Assembly: GCA_026394095.1 (NCBI GenBank)
Contig: JAPKYY010000508.1
Span: forward strand, 1-6,693
Length of the DNA: 6,693 bases
Reading direction: 5' to 3'
Source of the DNA: Acidobacteriota bacterium
GTDB lineage: Bacteria; Acidobacteriota; Terriglobia; Bryobacterales; Bryobacteraceae
The notes under the pieces were generated by a model, which was not told where the DNA came from, did no database searches, and saw only the letters and a list, made by a program, of their open reading frames with translations. The position numbers and the translations under genes are program-made. This document shows, piece after piece, positions 5,705 to 6,693 of the stretch (position 1 is the stretch's first letter; each line of letters begins with the position of its first letter).

Positions 5705-6693
5705 ATGAAGCTCTTGTGGACTGTCATTGCCGCCGCACTATGCCTGAACGGGCAGCCCGTTGCGCAGCCTTGCGCGGCCTGCCACCGGGAGATCTCCGAG
5801 AGCTACAAAAACACCGGCATGGGGCGTTCCTTCGCCTTGCCCTCGGCGGCAACGGTTGGCTCGGGCTCCTACTATCACGCCCCTTCCGCCAGCCACTTCA
5901 GCGTGCTCGAGCGTGAAGGCCGCTACTTCCAACGCCGCCATCAGTTGGATTCACAGGGCCGCGAAGTAAACGTCCTCGAAAAGGCGATTGATTACGTCAT
6001 GGGTTCCGGCAACAGCGCGCGTACCTTCTTGCACCGCACCCCGCAAGACAAGCTGATCGAACTCCCGCTCGGCTGGTATGCCGAAAAGGGCGGCTTCTTC
6101 GCTATGAATCCCGGCTATGACCGTCCCGATCACGACGGTTTTCGCAGGCCAGTTACCTACGACTGCATCTTCTGCCACAACGCCTATCCCAAAATTCCGC
6201 CAGGCAACAGCAAGGCCTTCGCCGAATCAGTCTATCCAGGCCAGTTGCCGCTGGGCATCGACTGCGCGCGCTGTCACGGGCCAGGAGAACGGCATAGCCA
6301 GAACAAGACGCGCGAGACGATTGTGAATCCCGGCCGGCTCAGCCGCGAGCGGCAGATGGATCTCTGCATGTCCTGCCATCTGGAGTCGACCAGCTTCCCC
6401 TTACCCAACGCGCTCTTGCGTTACGATCGCGGCCCCTTCTCCTTCCAGCCTGGCCAGCCCCTGGCGGGCTTCATTTTGAACTTCGATCACGCCCCCGGCA
6501 CTGGCCACGACGATAAGTTCGAGATCGTAAATTCCGCCTACCGCCTGCGTAAGTCGGCCTGCTTCAACAAAACCACGATGACTTGCACCACCTGCCACAA
6601 CCCCCACGGGACCGTGAACGACAAGATGCTCCGGGCCCGCAACCAAACCCTCTGCCTGCAGTGCCACTACCAGCAGCAGACGGTGAGCGGCCA
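5705..6693 (+). CDS. exported multiheme c-type cytochrome (3' part missing)
   Basis: Open from ATG 5705 to the right edge, 329 codons with no stop. The product starts with a Sec signal peptide (MKLLWTVIAAALCLNGQPVA) and then shows six CXXCH haem c attachment motifs: CAACH 23-27, CIFCH 154-158, CARCH 187-191, CMSCH 221-225, CTTCH 294-298 and CLQCH 317-321. Features shared with cytochrome c554-like/doubled-CXXCH proteins of Acidobacteriota and Planctomycetes are the TGMGRSF stretch after the first haem, CARCHGPGERH, and CTTCHNPHG followed by LCLQCH. Relatives often carry TPR repeats after the haem region, but that part would lie beyond the window. Extra His residues (e.g. H58, H64, H79, H110, H262, H268) could be distal ligands. 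The expected role is periplasmic electron transfer; partner and substrate are unknown. It diverges from the receptor gene; nothing is seen of its downstream operon. Confidence 0.9.
   Translation, partial: MKLLWTVIAAALCLNGQPVAQPCAACHREISESYKNTGMGRSFALPSAATVGSGSYYHAPSASHFSVLEREGRYFQRRHQLDSQGREVNVLEKAIDYVMGSGNSARTFLHRTPQDKLIELPLGWYAEKGGFFAMNPGYDRPDHDGFRRPVTYDCIFCHNAYPKIPPGNSKAFAESVYPGQLPLGIDCARCHGPGERHSQNKTRETIVNPGRLSRERQMDLCMSCHLESTSFPLPNALLRYDRGPFSFQPGQPLAGFILNFDHAPGTGHDDKFEIVNSAYRLRKSACFNKTTMTCTTCHNPHGTVNDKMLRARNQTLCLQCHYQQQTVSG

Noticed and set aside
5690..5735. ATGACA...GATAGG as a sigma-70 promoter for the receptor (minus strand)
   Set aside because: The -10 hexamer matches poorly at any acceptable spacing.

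Overview
The window looks like chromosomal DNA of an Acidobacteriota bacterium, most likely of the Solibacter/Bryobacter type. This is inferred from gene content: a very large Oar-like TonB-dependent receptor with an N-terminal carboxypeptidase-regulatory-like domain, a divergent multiheme c-type cytochrome, and small secreted BON-domain proteins in moderately GC-rich DNA. No mobile element, CRISPR array, tRNA or rRNA was seen.

Left part (1-1753) is a small envelope/stress block arranged as two divergent units. Leftward, a secreted single-BON protein (209-574) is followed after 2 nt by the start of a YflT/general-stress-protein-17M-like gene that runs off the left edge (1-206). Rightward, an unrecognised 180-aa protein (684-1226) overlaps by 7 nt a secreted double-BON protein (1220-1753), so the two are probably translationally coupled. 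The 109-nt divergent gap carries a good candidate sigma-54 (RpoN) promoter pointing right, a weaker one pointing left, and an inverted repeat that overlaps the rightward -24 element.

The middle part (1754-5668) holds a convergent gap with a strong intrinsic terminator (14-bp perfect stem plus U-tract) serving the leftward receptor gene. The receptor itself follows: 1229 aa, complete, with signal peptide, CarboxypepD_reg-like domain, plug and outer-membrane beta-barrel ending in Phe.

The right part (5669-6693) has only 36 bp between the receptor start and a divergent gene for an exported cytochrome with six CXXCH haem motifs in the visible 329 residues. That gene is truncated by the right edge.

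No clearly new multi-gene system is visible. The most useful leads are the candidate sigma-54 control of the BON/stress block, the orphan protein coupled to the BON protein, and the tightly packed receptor/cytochrome pair.
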